Assembly (NCBI RefSeq): GCF_018687515.1
Contig: NZ_CP061294.1
Span: forward strand, 1,550,001 to 1,614,000
Reading direction: 5' to 3'
From: Polynucleobacter sp. MWH-Spelu-300-X4
Lineage (GTDB): Bacteria; Pseudomonadota; Gammaproteobacteria; Burkholderiales; Burkholderiaceae
Length of the DNA: 64,000 nucleotides
Part shown: positions 30,864 to 39,672 of the stretch, one piece after another
Numbering within the stretch: the stretch's first letter is position 1
Layout: the number at the start of each line of letters is the position of its first letter
Translations under genes and position numbers: made by a program
Notes under the pieces: generated by a model
Database searches by the model: none
What the model was told of the DNA's origin: nothing
The model's input: the letters and a program-made list of their open reading frames with translations, nothing else

Positions 30864-31757
30864 TTACAACAACGCTTTTAGCAATTTACCCATTTCTGAT
30901 GGATTGCGTGTCACTGTGAAGCCACACTCTTCCATAATAGCCAACTTAGCATCTGCTGTATCAGCACCACCAGAGATCAACGCACCAGCATGGCCCATAC
31001 GCTTACCTGCAGGGGCAGTTACACCAGCAATGAAGCCAACAACAGGTTTTTTCATATTAGCTTTGCACCAACGGGCTGCTTCAGCTTCGTCAGGACCACC
31101 AATTTCACCAATCATGATCACAGCATCAGTATCTGGATCATCATTAAAAGCCTTCATCACATCAATGTGCTTAAGACCGTTAATTGGGTCACCACCAATA
31201 CCAACCGCTGAAGATTGGCCCAGACCGATTTCTGTCAACTGAGCAACAGCTTCATAAGTCAAAGTACCAGAACGGCTAACTACACCAATACGTCCCTTAC
31301 GATGAATGTGACCTGGCATGATGCCGATCTTGATTTCATCAGGCGTAATCAAACCTGGGCAGTTTGGTCCCAATAACAAAGTCTTTTTACCGCCTTTAGC
31401 TTCTTTAGCAGCCATCTTGTTGCGAACTTCTAACATGTCGCGAACAGGAATACCTTCTGTAATACAGATTGCTAAATCAAGATCCGCTTCAACAGCTTCC
31501 CAAATAGCAGCTGCAGCACCAGCAGGTGGTACGTAAATCACAGAAACAGTTGCACCTGTTTCAGCAGCAGCCTCTTTTACTGACGCATAAATAGGAATAT
31601 CAAAAATTTTCTCGCCAGCTTTTTTAGGGTTCACGCCGGCAACAAAACATTCTTTACCATTTGCGTACTCTTGACACTTTTCAGTGTGGAACTGACCAGT
31701 TTTACCAGTGATACCTTGAGTAATAACTCGTGTGTTTTTATTAATAAGAATAGACAT
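30864..31757 (-). CDS. sucD: Succinyl-CoA ligase alpha subunit
   Basis: TCA-cycle enzyme subunit that binds CoA and carries the phosphohistidine. 297 residues. The active-site histidine is in GKRMGHAGALISGG, and the CoA-binding N-terminal Rossmann region has TGKTGQFH. Directly downstream of sucC with 18 bases between, an AAGGAA ribosome site in front, and a strong terminator after. Confidence 0.97.
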   Translation of the reverse strand: MSILINKNTRVITQGITGKTGQFHTEKCQEYANGKECFVAGVNPKKAGEKIFDIPIYASVKEAAAETGATVSVIYVPPAGAAAAIWEAVEADLDLAICITEGIPVRDMLEVRNKMAAKEAKGGKKTLLLGPNCPGLITPDEIKIGIMPGHIHRKGRIGVVSRSGTLTYEAVAQLTEIGLGQSSAVGIGGDPINGLKHIDVMKAFNDDPDTDAVIMIGEIGGPDEAEAARWCKANMKKPVVGFIAGVTAPAGKRMGHAGALISGGADTADAKLAIMEECGFTVTRNPSEMGKLLKALL

Positions 31758-31775
31758 TTAAATTCCTTTCGTGGC

Positions 31776-32936
31776 TTACTTAACTGCTGCAACAGCTTTA
31801 GTCGCTGCTTCAGCCATCGTGTCTGCACTAATAATCGGCAGGCCAGATTCAGCCAACATCTTCTTACCGAGCTCTTCGTTTGTACCCTTCATACGAACAA
31901 CCAAAGGTACGCTCAAGTTCACCGCTTTACATGCAGTGATCACACCATCAGCAATCACATCACACTTCATGATGCCGCCGAAAATGTTAACTAGAATCGC
32001 TTTAACATCTTTGTTCTTCAACATGATCTTAAAAGCTTCTGTTACTTTCTCAGCAGTAGCACCACCACCTACGTCCAAGAAGTTTGCTGGCTCGCCACCG
32101 AACAACTTAATAGTGTCCATAGTCGCCATCGCTAAACCTGCACCATTCACTAAGCAACCAATGTTGCCGTCTAATGAAATGTAGGCTAAATCAAATTTTG
32201 AAGCTTCCACTTCAGCTGGATCTTCTTCATCCAAGTCACGGTAAGCCACGATTTCTGGGTGACGGAACAATGCGTTTGAGTCGAAATTGAATTTCGCATC
32301 CAAAGCCTTGATATTGCCGTTACCTTCCAAAATCAATGGGTTGATCTCAACCAATGATGCGTCTGTATCCATATAAACTTTGTACAAGCTTTGCAAAACA
32401 GCTTTTGCTTGAGCTTGTGAAGCCTCTGGAACACCAATACCTTGAGCTAACTTAGCTGCATCAGCATCTGTCAAACCAACTAACGGGTTTGCAAACACTT
32501 TGATAATTTTTTCTGGGGTCTTAGCAGCAACTTCTTCAATATCCATGCCGCCTTCGCTTGAAGCCATTACAACTACTGATTGTGTTGCACGGTCAGTCAA
32601 GATACCTACGTAATATTCTTTTTTGATGTCAGCGCCGTCTTCAATCAATAAACGACGAACTTTCTGACCTTCAGGACCAGTTTGATGAGTTTTCAACTGC
32701 ATACCCAAAATTTGAGTTGCATATGTTTTAACTTCATCTAAGCTCTTAGCAACCTTAACGCCACCACCTTTACCGCGGCCACCTGCGTGAATTTGAGCCT
32801 TAACAACCCATACTGGGCCGCCTAATTTCTTAGCTGCTTCAACAGCTTCATCTACAGTTAATGCCGGAACGCCATTTGGCACTGGCACGTTAAATTGACG
32901 CAAGATTTCCTTGCCTTGGTACTCATGGATCTTCAT
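31776..32936 (-). CDS. sucC: Succinyl-CoA ligase beta subunit
   Basis: ATP-grasp subunit, 386 residues. Visible are [15 protein letters not shown] at the start, the [18 protein letters not shown] nucleotide-binding stretch, and [13 protein letters not shown] near the C-terminus. With SucD it converts succinyl-CoA to succinate with ATP/GTP formation. The gene pair has its own promoter region after a gap of about 100 bases from the DUF2889 gene. Confidence 0.97.
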   Translation of the reverse strand: MKIHEYQGKEILRQFNVPVPNGVPALTVDEAVEAAKKLGGPVWVVKAQIHAGGRGKGGGVKVAKSLDEVKTYATQILGMQLKTHQTGPEGQKVRRLLIEDGADIKKEYYVGILTDRATQSVVVMASSEGGMDIEEVAAKTPEKIIKVFANPLVGLTDADAAKLAQGIGVPEASQAQAKAVLQSLYKVYMDTDASLVEINPLILEGNGNIKALDAKFNFDSNALFRHPEIVAYRDLDEEDPAEVEASKFDLAYISLDGNIGCLVNGAGLAMATMDTIKLFGGEPANFLDVGGGATAEKVTEAFKIMLKNKDVKAILVNIFGGIMKCDVIADGVITACKAVNLSVPLVVRMKGTNEELGKKMLAESGLPIISADTMAEAATKAVAAVK

Positions 32937-33039
32937 TGAGGCTCCCTCTTTAATAGTCGCAAAATACTAATGTTTTTAACTTACTTAACTCTGTCTTCTC
33001 TGTATATTTTTAACAACTAAGCTATCTATTATCCCTTTT

Positions 33040-33633
33040 TCAGTCACTAGACCCTGGTTTTCGCATTTCAGGCGCAACCAGAGGCGCTCCATACCAAATT
33101 TTGTAATATTTTTTAACTACTTCGCCGTCTGTTCGAAGTGCGTGACAACCATTCAACTGAAAGGGCATTTGGTCAGGATGGGCCTCACCCTCAACTTTAG
33201 ACTGCAAAACCTCGCCTGCAAAAGCCTGGATGGCCGCTGTTGGCAAAACTGAGCAAAGCTCAGTGATGTGCGAACAGCCTTTCATACCTTTAAATAGATT
33301 TTTTACGGCAGCTCTAAAGCCAGAGATTAAGTTAAGACCCACTAACTTTTCATATGCTGGGGTAATTGACTCACAAGAACCTGGATAAGGAACAGCTAAT
33401 GATTCGGCTTTGGCTGCTAAAACGTTAAATTGGGTATCAATCGTAATAGTGAGTAACATTTGGTGAATAGGCTCACCTTTTGCGCGCATGCTGCTAGCTA
33501 AATGAAAGTCTTTACCTTTGGTATCTAGCAAACTCGCCTCAATATCCCACAAACCATCCTCACGCCGAAAAACTTGAGTATGTATTTTCCGAGTGTGGAT
33601 TAATTGGCGAGAAATAGGACTGGAAGACATCAC
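33040..33633 (-). CDS. DUF2889 domain protein
   Basis: 197 residues, soluble. The pattern RQLIHTRKIHTQVFRREDGLWDIEASLLD, the central GCSHITELCSVLPTAAIQAF and the C-terminal NGCHALRTDGEVVKKYY are typical of DUF2889, common in Burkholderiales beside recX/recA and sucCD. Conserved Cys and His residues suggest metal binding, but no function is known. It is in the order recA-recX-DUF2889-sucC on the minus strand. Confidence 0.85.
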   Translation of the reverse strand: MMSSSPISRQLIHTRKIHTQVFRREDGLWDIEASLLDTKGKDFHLASSMRAKGEPIHQMLLTITIDTQFNVLAAKAESLAVPYPGSCESITPAYEKLVGLNLISGFRAAVKNLFKGMKGCSHITELCSVLPTAAIQAFAGEVLQSKVEGEAHPDQMPFQLNGCHALRTDGEVVKKYYKIWYGAPLVAPEMRKPGSSD

Positions 33634-33661
33634 TAAAGTCTACACCAGGACGGTGTTAACC

Positions 33662-34138
33662 CTAATCAAAATTGATTGAAGGTGGCTGATATCTGCCAGA
33701 GGTGATTTTAATAATTAAATCTAATGAAAATCCCTTGCTTACCAAATAACGAACTTGCTTAGCTCGATCTTTAGGATCAGTGGCAATAGCTTCGCCATAT
33801 TTTCTCGACCATAGAGCCCAAGCCCTCTCACCCTCAGTTTCTTTAAGGGTCTCCTTTAAACGATCAATGGTTTCAATTGGGATTGATTGTTGCTTTAACT
33901 CATCAATAATGCGTAAAGTCCCATAACGCTCAGACTTACGGCGCACCAAGCTTTCAGCATATCGTTCGTTAGATAGCCAAGACTCTTTTTCTAAACGATC
34001 TAGAAGCTCATCCAACTGCGTTGGATTATCAGCTGCATGAGGCAGAAGCTTCTTACGAAGCTCCTGCCTACTATGCTCTCTACGTGAAAGAAAACGTAAA
34101 GCCCTTGCCATTAGGCTAGGGCCTGCAACCTCAGGCAT
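33662..34138 (-). CDS. recX: RecA regulatory protein RecX
   Basis: 158 residues, all-helical with three-helix repeats, starting near [27 protein letters not shown]. RecX limits RecA filament growth and lowers its ATPase. Its start overlaps the recA 3' end by eight bases, which couples translation. It shares the SOS-controlled promoter of recA. Confidence 0.93.
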   Translation of the reverse strand: MPEVAGPSLMARALRFLSRREHSRQELRKKLLPHAADNPTQLDELLDRLEKESWLSNERYAESLVRRKSERYGTLRIIDELKQQSIPIETIDRLKETLKETEGERAWALWSRKYGEAIATDPKDRAKQVRYLVSKGFSLDLIIKITSGRYQPPSINFD

Positions 34139-35213
34139 CAGCGATTTCTTGAGCAGAAATAATAGATCCGCCCTTAACCCCTAATTTCTCACGAATTTTT
34201 GCTTCAATTTCTTTAGCAATTTCAGGGTTTTCTTTTAAGAATTCGCGGGCATTGTCTTTACCTTGACCAACACGATCACCTTTATAGCTGTACCAGGCGC
34301 CTGACTTTTCAACGATATCGCATTCAACACCTAAATCAATAATTTCGCCCTGGCGAGAAATACCCTCGCCATACATGATGTCAAAGATAGCCTCTCTAAA
34401 TGGAGGGGAAACTTTATTTTTAACCACTTTCACACGTGTTTCATTGCCCACTACCTCGTCGCCCTTCTTAATGCTGCCAATACGACGAATATCTAAGCGC
34501 ATAGAAGCGTAAAACTTTAAAGCGTTACCGCCAGTTGTGGTTTCTGGTGAACCAAACATAACGCCAATCTTCATACGAATTTGGTTAATAAAGATAACCA
34601 TTGAATTCGTACGCTTGATCGTACCTGTTAACTTTCTTAGCGCTTGGCTCATTAATCTAGCTTGCAATCCAGGCAATGAATCACCCATATCACCTTCAAT
34701 TTCCGCTCTAGGAACAAGCGCTGCAACAGAGTCAACCACAATCAAATCAATGGATCCAGACCTCACCAAGGCATCAGCGATTTCTAATGCTTGCTCACCT
34801 GTATCAGGTTGAGAGATTAATAAATTATTAACATCAACGCCTAATTTAGCGGCATATTGAACATCTAAAGCATGTTCAGCATCAATAAAGGCACATGTAC
34901 CGCCTAACTTCTGCATTTCCGCTACAGCGTGCAAAGTTAAAGTCGTTTTACCTGAAGATTCAGGGCCATAAATTTCAATCACGCGACCACGGGCTAGGCC
35001 ACCAACGCCTAGAGCGATATCAAGGCCTAAAGAGCCCGTCGATACCACCTGAATATCTTGAGCAATATCACTATCACCCAAACGCATGATGGAACCTTTA
35101 CCAAATTGCTTCTCAATCTGAGCTAAGGCCGCATTTAATGCTTTTTGCTTATCAGCGCTCATACCATCAATGTCAGTTGAAGCGCTGCCAGATTTCTTCT
35201 TATGGTCTTCCAT
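34131..35213 (-). CDS. recA: Recombinase RecA
   Basis: Homologous recombination and SOS co-protease. 360 residues. The Walker A motif [11 protein letters not shown], the Walker B region [10 protein letters not shown], the DNA-binding loops around [10 protein letters not shown] and [14 protein letters not shown], and the conserved C-terminal acidic tail region are visible. A LexA-type box lies about 60 bases upstream. Confidence 0.98.
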   Translation of the reverse strand: MEDHKKKSGSASTDIDGMSADKQKALNAALAQIEKQFGKGSIMRLGDSDIAQDIQVVSTGSLGLDIALGVGGLARGRVIEIYGPESSGKTTLTLHAVAEMQKLGGTCAFIDAEHALDVQYAAKLGVDVNNLLISQPDTGEQALEIADALVRSGSIDLIVVDSVAALVPRAEIEGDMGDSLPGLQARLMSQALRKLTGTIKRTNSMVIFINQIRMKIGVMFGSPETTTGGNALKFYASMRLDIRRIGSIKKGDEVVGNETRVKVVKNKVSPPFREAIFDIMYGEGISRQGEIIDLGVECDIVEKSGAWYSYKGDRVGQGKDNAREFLKENPEIAKEIEAKIREKLGVKGGSIISAQEIADA

Positions 35214-35271
35214 AATCGTCCTTATTTAAAATTAGGTGTATTTTTGTCATATTTGCTTAATTCACAGTAAT

Positions 35272-35291
35272 AACTGTATATAAAAACAGTA
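35272..35291. promoter_or_regulatory. LexA/SOS box upstream of recA
   Basis: The core CTGTATATAAAAACAG fits the enterobacterial LexA consensus CTG-N10-CAG with an AT-rich centre, and flanking bases AA and TA also agree. It sits about 60 bases upstream of the recA start codon. Confidence 0.9.
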
Positions 35292-35406
35292 GTCTGCGCA
35301 AGGCATTTTTTGTGCTTAGCTAGAATATATGCATTAAAAGTAAATATCTTGCCTAGGAATGTAGGCAAAATCTTATTAATTTGTAGGAATTACCGGATAA
35401 GGTTGT

Positions 35407-36102
35407 ATGAGAATTCTGATTGCTGAAGACGATAGCGTATTAGCTGATGGCTTAACCCGTTCATTACGCCAATCTGGCTATGCGGTAGATCATGTAAAAG
35501 ATGGCCAGTCTGCTGACTTAGCTCTGTCTGCGCAAGCATTTGACCTATTAATTTTAGATTTAGGCCTACCCAAAATGACTGGCATGGAAGTATTGAAACG
35601 TCTGCGCTCACGTAATTCAATGCTACCCGTACTGATTTTGACAGCTGCGGATTCAACTGAAGAGCGCGTTAAAGGTTTAGATAACGGTGCGGATGATTAC
35701 ATGGCTAAGCCTTTCGCACTTTCAGAGCTAGAAGCCCGCGTCAGAGCATTAACTCGACGCGGCACTGGTGGTGGCCCAACCGTGGTCAAACATGGCCCCC
35801 TACAATTTGACCAAGTTGGTCGGGTCGCTTATATCGACGAAAAAATGCTTGAACTATCAGCAAGAGAATTAGGTTTGCTAGAAGTTCTATTGAAAAGAGT
35901 GGGGCGGCTTGTATCAAAAGATCAATTGGTTGACCATCTCTGCGAGTGGGGAGAAGAAGTTAGTAATAACGCCATTGAAGTTTATGTACACCGTTTACGC
36001 AAAAAAATTGAAATTGGCGGAATTCGAATCGCAACCATTCGTGGTCTTGGTTATTGCTTAGAAAAATTTCAAGCACCTCAAGCTAAAGATCCAGTTGCTT
36101 AA
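35407..36102 (+). CDS. OmpR-family response regulator (QseB/TctD-like)
   Basis: 231 residues: receiver (about 1-120) with LIAEDDSVLADGL, phosphoacceptor Asp in LLILDLGLPKMTG, and Lys in DDYMAKPFAL. It is followed by a winged-helix DNA-binding domain that ends GYCLEKF. The immediate partner is the kinase five bases downstream. Target genes cannot be read from sequence, but the next genes encode a DUF4212 protein and an organic-acid type transporter. Confidence 0.92.
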   Translation: MRILIAEDDSVLADGLTRSLRQSGYAVDHVKDGQSADLALSAQAFDLLILDLGLPKMTGMEVLKRLRSRNSMLPVLILTAADSTEERVKGLDNGADDYMAKPFALSELEARVRALTRRGTGGGPTVVKHGPLQFDQVGRVAYIDEKMLELSARELGLLEVLLKRVGRLVSKDQLVDHLCEWGEEVSNNAIEVYVHRLRKKIEIGGIRIATIRGLGYCLEKFQAPQAKDPVA

Positions 36103-36107
36103 TTAAT

Positions 36108-37598
36108 ATGGCAGACGTTAATCCAGCAGTCGATGTTGAGCTGCAACAACTTCTGCCGCCAGAGTCCTATGATGCAAGGCCTGTCAATAAAGGCCCTAGA
36201 TCTCTATTTGGAGAAATCTTAGATTGGATGCTCGCGCCATTGCTATTACTGTGGCCAATGAGTATTGCGGTTACTTACCTAGTCGCACAATCTATCGCAA
36301 ATGCGCCATTTGATCGCAACCTAGAAAATACCGTTCAAGCGATTGCCCAACAAATCAAAGAAGTCGATGGCAAGACGCAACTGAGCCTACCCATGTCGGC
36401 TCGTCAAATTTTGAAAGCTGATGAAAATGACTCTATTTACTTCCAAGTTATTGATCGCTTTGGCAACCTCATTGCAGGAGATAAAGATCTACCTCTTCCT
36501 CACGAAAATGATGTTTTGCAAATCGGCTTAGTTACTTTTAGAGATGCCCGAATTGGCGGCGAAGAAGTAAGAGTTGCCGCAACCTATATTGCCCCCAATA
36601 AAACCGATAGCAATAAGTTAATTCTTGTTCAGGTAGCTGAGACTTTAGAGAAAAGAGCTCAACTGGCGAATGAAATTATTAAGGGCGTCATTCTTCCTCA
36701 ATTCATCATTTTGCCTATCGTGGTTGTTTTAGTTTGGTTTGGCTTAACGAGAGGCTTGGCACCTTTAAATGCTTTACAAAACAGGATTCGTAATCGCACG
36801 GTCGACGATACCAGCCCGATTGAAGAACGCGCTGCACCCCAAGAGATCATGCCGCTTATTTCTAGTTTTAATGATGTGCTGTACCAGCTTGAGGATTCCG
36901 TGCAATCACAAAAACGCTTCATTGCCGATGCTGCACATCAATTAAAAACCCCTTTGGCAGGACTAAGAATGCAGGCTGAGCTGGCGCAAAGAGAAAGTAG
37001 CCCAGCAGAATTACAAAGATCTTTAGAACAAATCGCTGACAGCTCAACGCGGGCAACACATTTAGTTCAGCAGCTCTTGTCCTTAGCCAGAATGGAAAAC
37101 ACTTCCAACCTAACAGAGAAAATTCTTATTAACTTATCTCAGGCAGCGGAAGACGCAACAAAAAATTGGCTAAATACTGCTTGGGAAAAAGGTGTTGATT
37201 TGGGATACGAATCCTCTACCAGCACACTCCAAATGTATGGCAACCCAGTCATGCTGAAAGAGTTATTTAATAACCTGATTGATAACGCCATTAAATACAC
37301 GCCCAAAGGGGGCTACGTTACTGTAAACGTTCGGCACTCCAATCGCCCCGGCATATTAATTGTTGAGGTAAAGGACAACGGCCCAGGCATTCCACCAGAA
37401 GAAAGGCAACGTGTTTTAGAGCGCTTCTATCGAGTTTTGGGTAGTGATGTAGAAGGCAGTGGCTTAGGACTTGCGATTGTTAAAGAAATTGCTGCCCAAC
37501 ATGGCGGCAAATTAGAAATTCTTGAAAATGTATACCAAGAGACTCCTCTCAAATACGGCACTTGTATGAGAGTCTATTTGCCAGTAGGTAGAGCATGA
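36108..37598 (+). CDS. Sensor histidine kinase (TctE-like)
   Basis: 496 residues. Two membrane helices (about 40-65 and 195-215) enclose a periplasmic domain of about 130 residues that fits the two-component sensor N-terminal (2CSK_N) type. A HAMP-like linker follows. The H-box is FIADAAHQLKTPLAGLR, the N-box LIDNAIKYTP, the G-boxes DNGPGIPPEERQ and GSGLGLAIV. TctE-like kinases often sense carboxylates, consistent with the transporter downstream (inference). Confidence 0.92.
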   Translation: MADVNPAVDVELQQLLPPESYDARPVNKGPRSLFGEILDWMLAPLLLLWPMSIAVTYLVAQSIANAPFDRNLENTVQAIAQQIKEVDGKTQLSLPMSARQILKADENDSIYFQVIDRFGNLIAGDKDLPLPHENDVLQIGLVTFRDARIGGEEVRVAATYIAPNKTDSNKLILVQVAETLEKRAQLANEIIKGVILPQFIILPIVVVLVWFGLTRGLAPLNALQNRIRNRTVDDTSPIEERAAPQEIMPLISSFNDVLYQLEDSVQSQKRFIADAAHQLKTPLAGLRMQAELAQRESSPAELQRSLEQIADSSTRATHLVQQLLSLARMENTSNLTEKILINLSQAAEDATKNWLNTAWEKGVDLGYESSTSTLQMYGNPVMLKELFNNLIDNAIKYTPKGGYVTVNVRHSNRPGILIVEVKDNGPGIPPEERQRVLERFYRVLGSDVEGSGLGLAIVKEIAAQHGGKLEILENVYQETPLKYGTCMRVYLPVGRA

Positions 37599-37831
37599 AA
37601 ACCTGGTCAAAAAACAAACGCTTAACGCGAATGCTACTCATCATTTGGTTTTTAACTACTTTGTTAGTAGGGGTCGCCCCGAACTTTCTTAGGTTCTCCT
37701 TTTTTGGTTGGGAATTCACTTACTGGTGGGGCGCTCAAGGAGCTCTGCTTATATACCTACTATTAATATGGGTTTATGCCTCAAAAATGCATAAATACGA
37801 AAAAAAGCCCATTAAAAACACTGATTTGTAA
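37595..37831 (+). CDS. DUF4212 small membrane protein
   Basis: 78 residues with two membrane helices and a short charged tail. The pattern (WFLTTLLVGVAPNFL, then FFGWEFTYWWGAQGALLIYLLLIWVYASKM) fits DUF4212, which normally forms the small subunit next to a VC_2705-type sodium:solute symporter for acetate or similar acids. Its start overlaps the kinase stop by four bases. The expected large subunit is absent; instead an MFS gene follows after about 100 bases. Confidence 0.82.
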   Translation: MKTWSKNKRLTRMLLIIWFLTTLLVGVAPNFLRFSFFGWEFTYWWGAQGALLIYLLLIWVYASKMHKYEKKPIKNTDL

Positions 37832-37933
37832 GTGATTTCCCTAACCCGTCAGACTTTAGTAAGTGCCAAACAGAATGATGCATTTTGAGGTTCTATACCT
37901 ATAGAGTCTTTTTATCAATAAATAGGAGGAAAC

Positions 37934-39601
37934 ATGGCTAAAACTGCAGCCGCGCCGATGACCGCCGAAGAGCGCAAAGTTATTTTTGCATCATCGCTGG
38001 GAACGGTTTTTGAGTGGTACGACTTTTACCTTTATGGTTCGCTAGCTGCCATCATCGCTAAGCAATTCTTTGCTGGTCTTGATGCAGGTTCTGCGTTCAT
38101 TTTTGCTTTGCTAGCTTTCGCGGCAGGCTTCATCGTACGTCCTTTCGGAGCCTTGGTGTTCGGTCGCCTTGGTGACATGATTGGTCGTAAATACACATTC
38201 TTGGTCACAATCTTGATCATGGGTGGTGCAACTTTCATCGTAGGCTTGTTACCAGGCTATGCGGTAATTGGTGCAGCAGCTCCTATTATCTTGATCATCT
38301 TGCGGATGTTGCAAGGTTTGGCTTTGGGTGGCGAATACGGTGGTGCCGCTACTTATGTAGCTGAGCATGCTCCACACGGTAAACGTGGTGCCTACACTGC
38401 TTGGATTCAAACGACTGCAACTCTTGGTTTGTTCCTTTCATTGTTAGTGATTTTGTTCACTCGTGAATTCACTGGCCCAGCATTCGAAGACTGGGGATGG
38501 CGCGTTCCATTCTTGGTATCAATCTTGCTTTTAGGTGTATCTGTATATATTCGTTTATCTATGAACGAATCTCCTGCTTTCCAAAAAATGAAGGCAGAAG
38601 GTACAACATCTAAGGCGCCATTGACAGAAGCTTTTGGTCAATGGAAGAACATGAAGATTGTTATCTTGGCTCTTTTCGGTCTAGTTGCTGGTCAAGCTGT
38701 GGTTTGGTACACAGGTCAGTTCTATGCCCTATTCTTCTTAACTCAAGTTTTGAAGGTAGACGCTAAGACTGCTAACTTATTAATCGCAGGCTCACTAGTA
38801 ATTGGTACGCCATTCTTCATCGTATTTGGTGCGTTGTCTGACCGTATTGGTCGCAAACTCATCATTATGTTGGGCTTGTTGCTTGCCATCATCACTTACA
38901 TTCCAAATACACCATTGTCAGTATTCAATGCGTTGACACACTATGCCAACCCAGCATTGGAAAAAGCGATGGCTGCATCTCCAGCAACGATTACTGTTGA
39001 TGAAGCAGAATGTACTTTCCAATTCAACCCTACAGGTACAGCTAAGTTCACAAGTTCTTGCGATATCGCAAAACAAGTGATGGCAAGTAACTCTGCTAGC
39101 TACTCAACTGTTGGCGCAGCCGCAGGTACAGTTGCTAAGGTAAAAATTGGTGATACAGAAATTGAAGGCTACTCTTCAAAAGGTCTTCCAGCTGATGAAG
39201 CTAAAGCTAAAGATGCTGCATTCAAGAAATCTGTTCGTGATGCGTTGAATGCTGCTGGCTACCCAGCTAAGGCTGATCCAGCTCAAGTAAATATCCCTGC
39301 TGTTCTAGCATTGCTTGTTTACTTGGTGATCTTGGTAACAATGGTGTACGGTCCAATCGCTGCTTACTTGGTTGAATTGTTCCCAACACGTATTCGTTAC
39401 ACATCTATGTCATTGCCATACCACATTGGTAACGGCTGGTTCGGTGGCTTGCTACCAACTATTTCGTTCGCTCTTGTGGCGCAAAACGGTAACATCTACT
39501 ACGGTCTCTGGTATCCAATCATCATCGCCGCGATGACATTGGTTATCGGTACATTGTTCATGCGTGAAACAAAAGACGTAGACATCTATGCTGGTGACTA
39601 A
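37934..39601 (+). CDS. MFS transporter of the metabolite:H+ symporter (MHS) group
   Basis: 555 residues with the MFS signature RPFGALVFGRLGDMIGRKYTFL after helix 2 and a second DRIGRK in the middle. The N-terminal SSLGTVFEWYDFYLYG is typical of MHS family carriers for organic acids, betaine or shikimate. It is longer than the usual 430-450 residues because of an insert of about 110 residues (about 335-450), rich in Ala and Lys, with two Cys, between helices 9 and 10 or nearby. Strong AGGAGG ribosome site. Codon choice looks highly optimised, implying strong expression. The substrate is unknown. Confidence 0.88.
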   Translation: MAKTAAAPMTAEERKVIFASSLGTVFEWYDFYLYGSLAAIIAKQFFAGLDAGSAFIFALLAFAAGFIVRPFGALVFGRLGDMIGRKYTFLVTILIMGGATFIVGLLPGYAVIGAAAPIILIILRMLQGLALGGEYGGAATYVAEHAPHGKRGAYTAWIQTTATLGLFLSLLVILFTREFTGPAFEDWGWRVPFLVSILLLGVSVYIRLSMNESPAFQKMKAEGTTSKAPLTEAFGQWKNMKIVILALFGLVAGQAVVWYTGQFYALFFLTQVLKVDAKTANLLIAGSLVIGTPFFIVFGALSDRIGRKLIIMLGLLLAIITYIPNTPLSVFNALTHYANPALEKAMAASPATITVDEAECTFQFNPTGTAKFTSSCDIAKQVMASNSASYSTVGAAAGTVAKVKIGDTEIEGYSSKGLPADEAKAKDAAFKKSVRDALNAAGYPAKADPAQVNIPAVLALLVYLVILVTMVYGPIAAYLVELFPTRIRYTSMSLPYHIGNGWFGGLLPTISFALVAQNGNIYYGLWYPIIIAAMTLVIGTLFMRETKDVDIYAGD

Positions 39602-39626
39602 ATACTAGTCAGTAGTTAGAAAAAGT

Positions 39627-39659
39627 AAAACGGCAGCCCAAAAGGCTGCCGTTTTTTAT
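39627..39659. terminator. Bidirectional terminator after the MFS gene
   Basis: Hairpin AACGGCAGCC / GGCTGCCGTT with a CAAAA loop, A-run before and T-run after. It lies between the MFS gene and the convergent TonB receptor gene. Confidence 0.9.
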
Positions 39660-39672
39660 TGCTCAAAATTTA

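Noticed and set aside
30904..32184. Long plus-strand frames opposite sucC and sucD
   Set aside because: Antisense shadows of conserved enzymes; the translated sequences are rich in Ser, Pro and Thr with no family resemblance.
35340..35656. Minus-strand frame opposite the OmpR regulator
   Set aside because: It is antisense to the receiver domain and has no recognisable motif.
37880..37915. TCTATACCTATAGA before T-run upstream of the MFS gene as terminator
   Set aside because: The loop would be only two bases and the stem is all A/T but one pair; too weak to claim.
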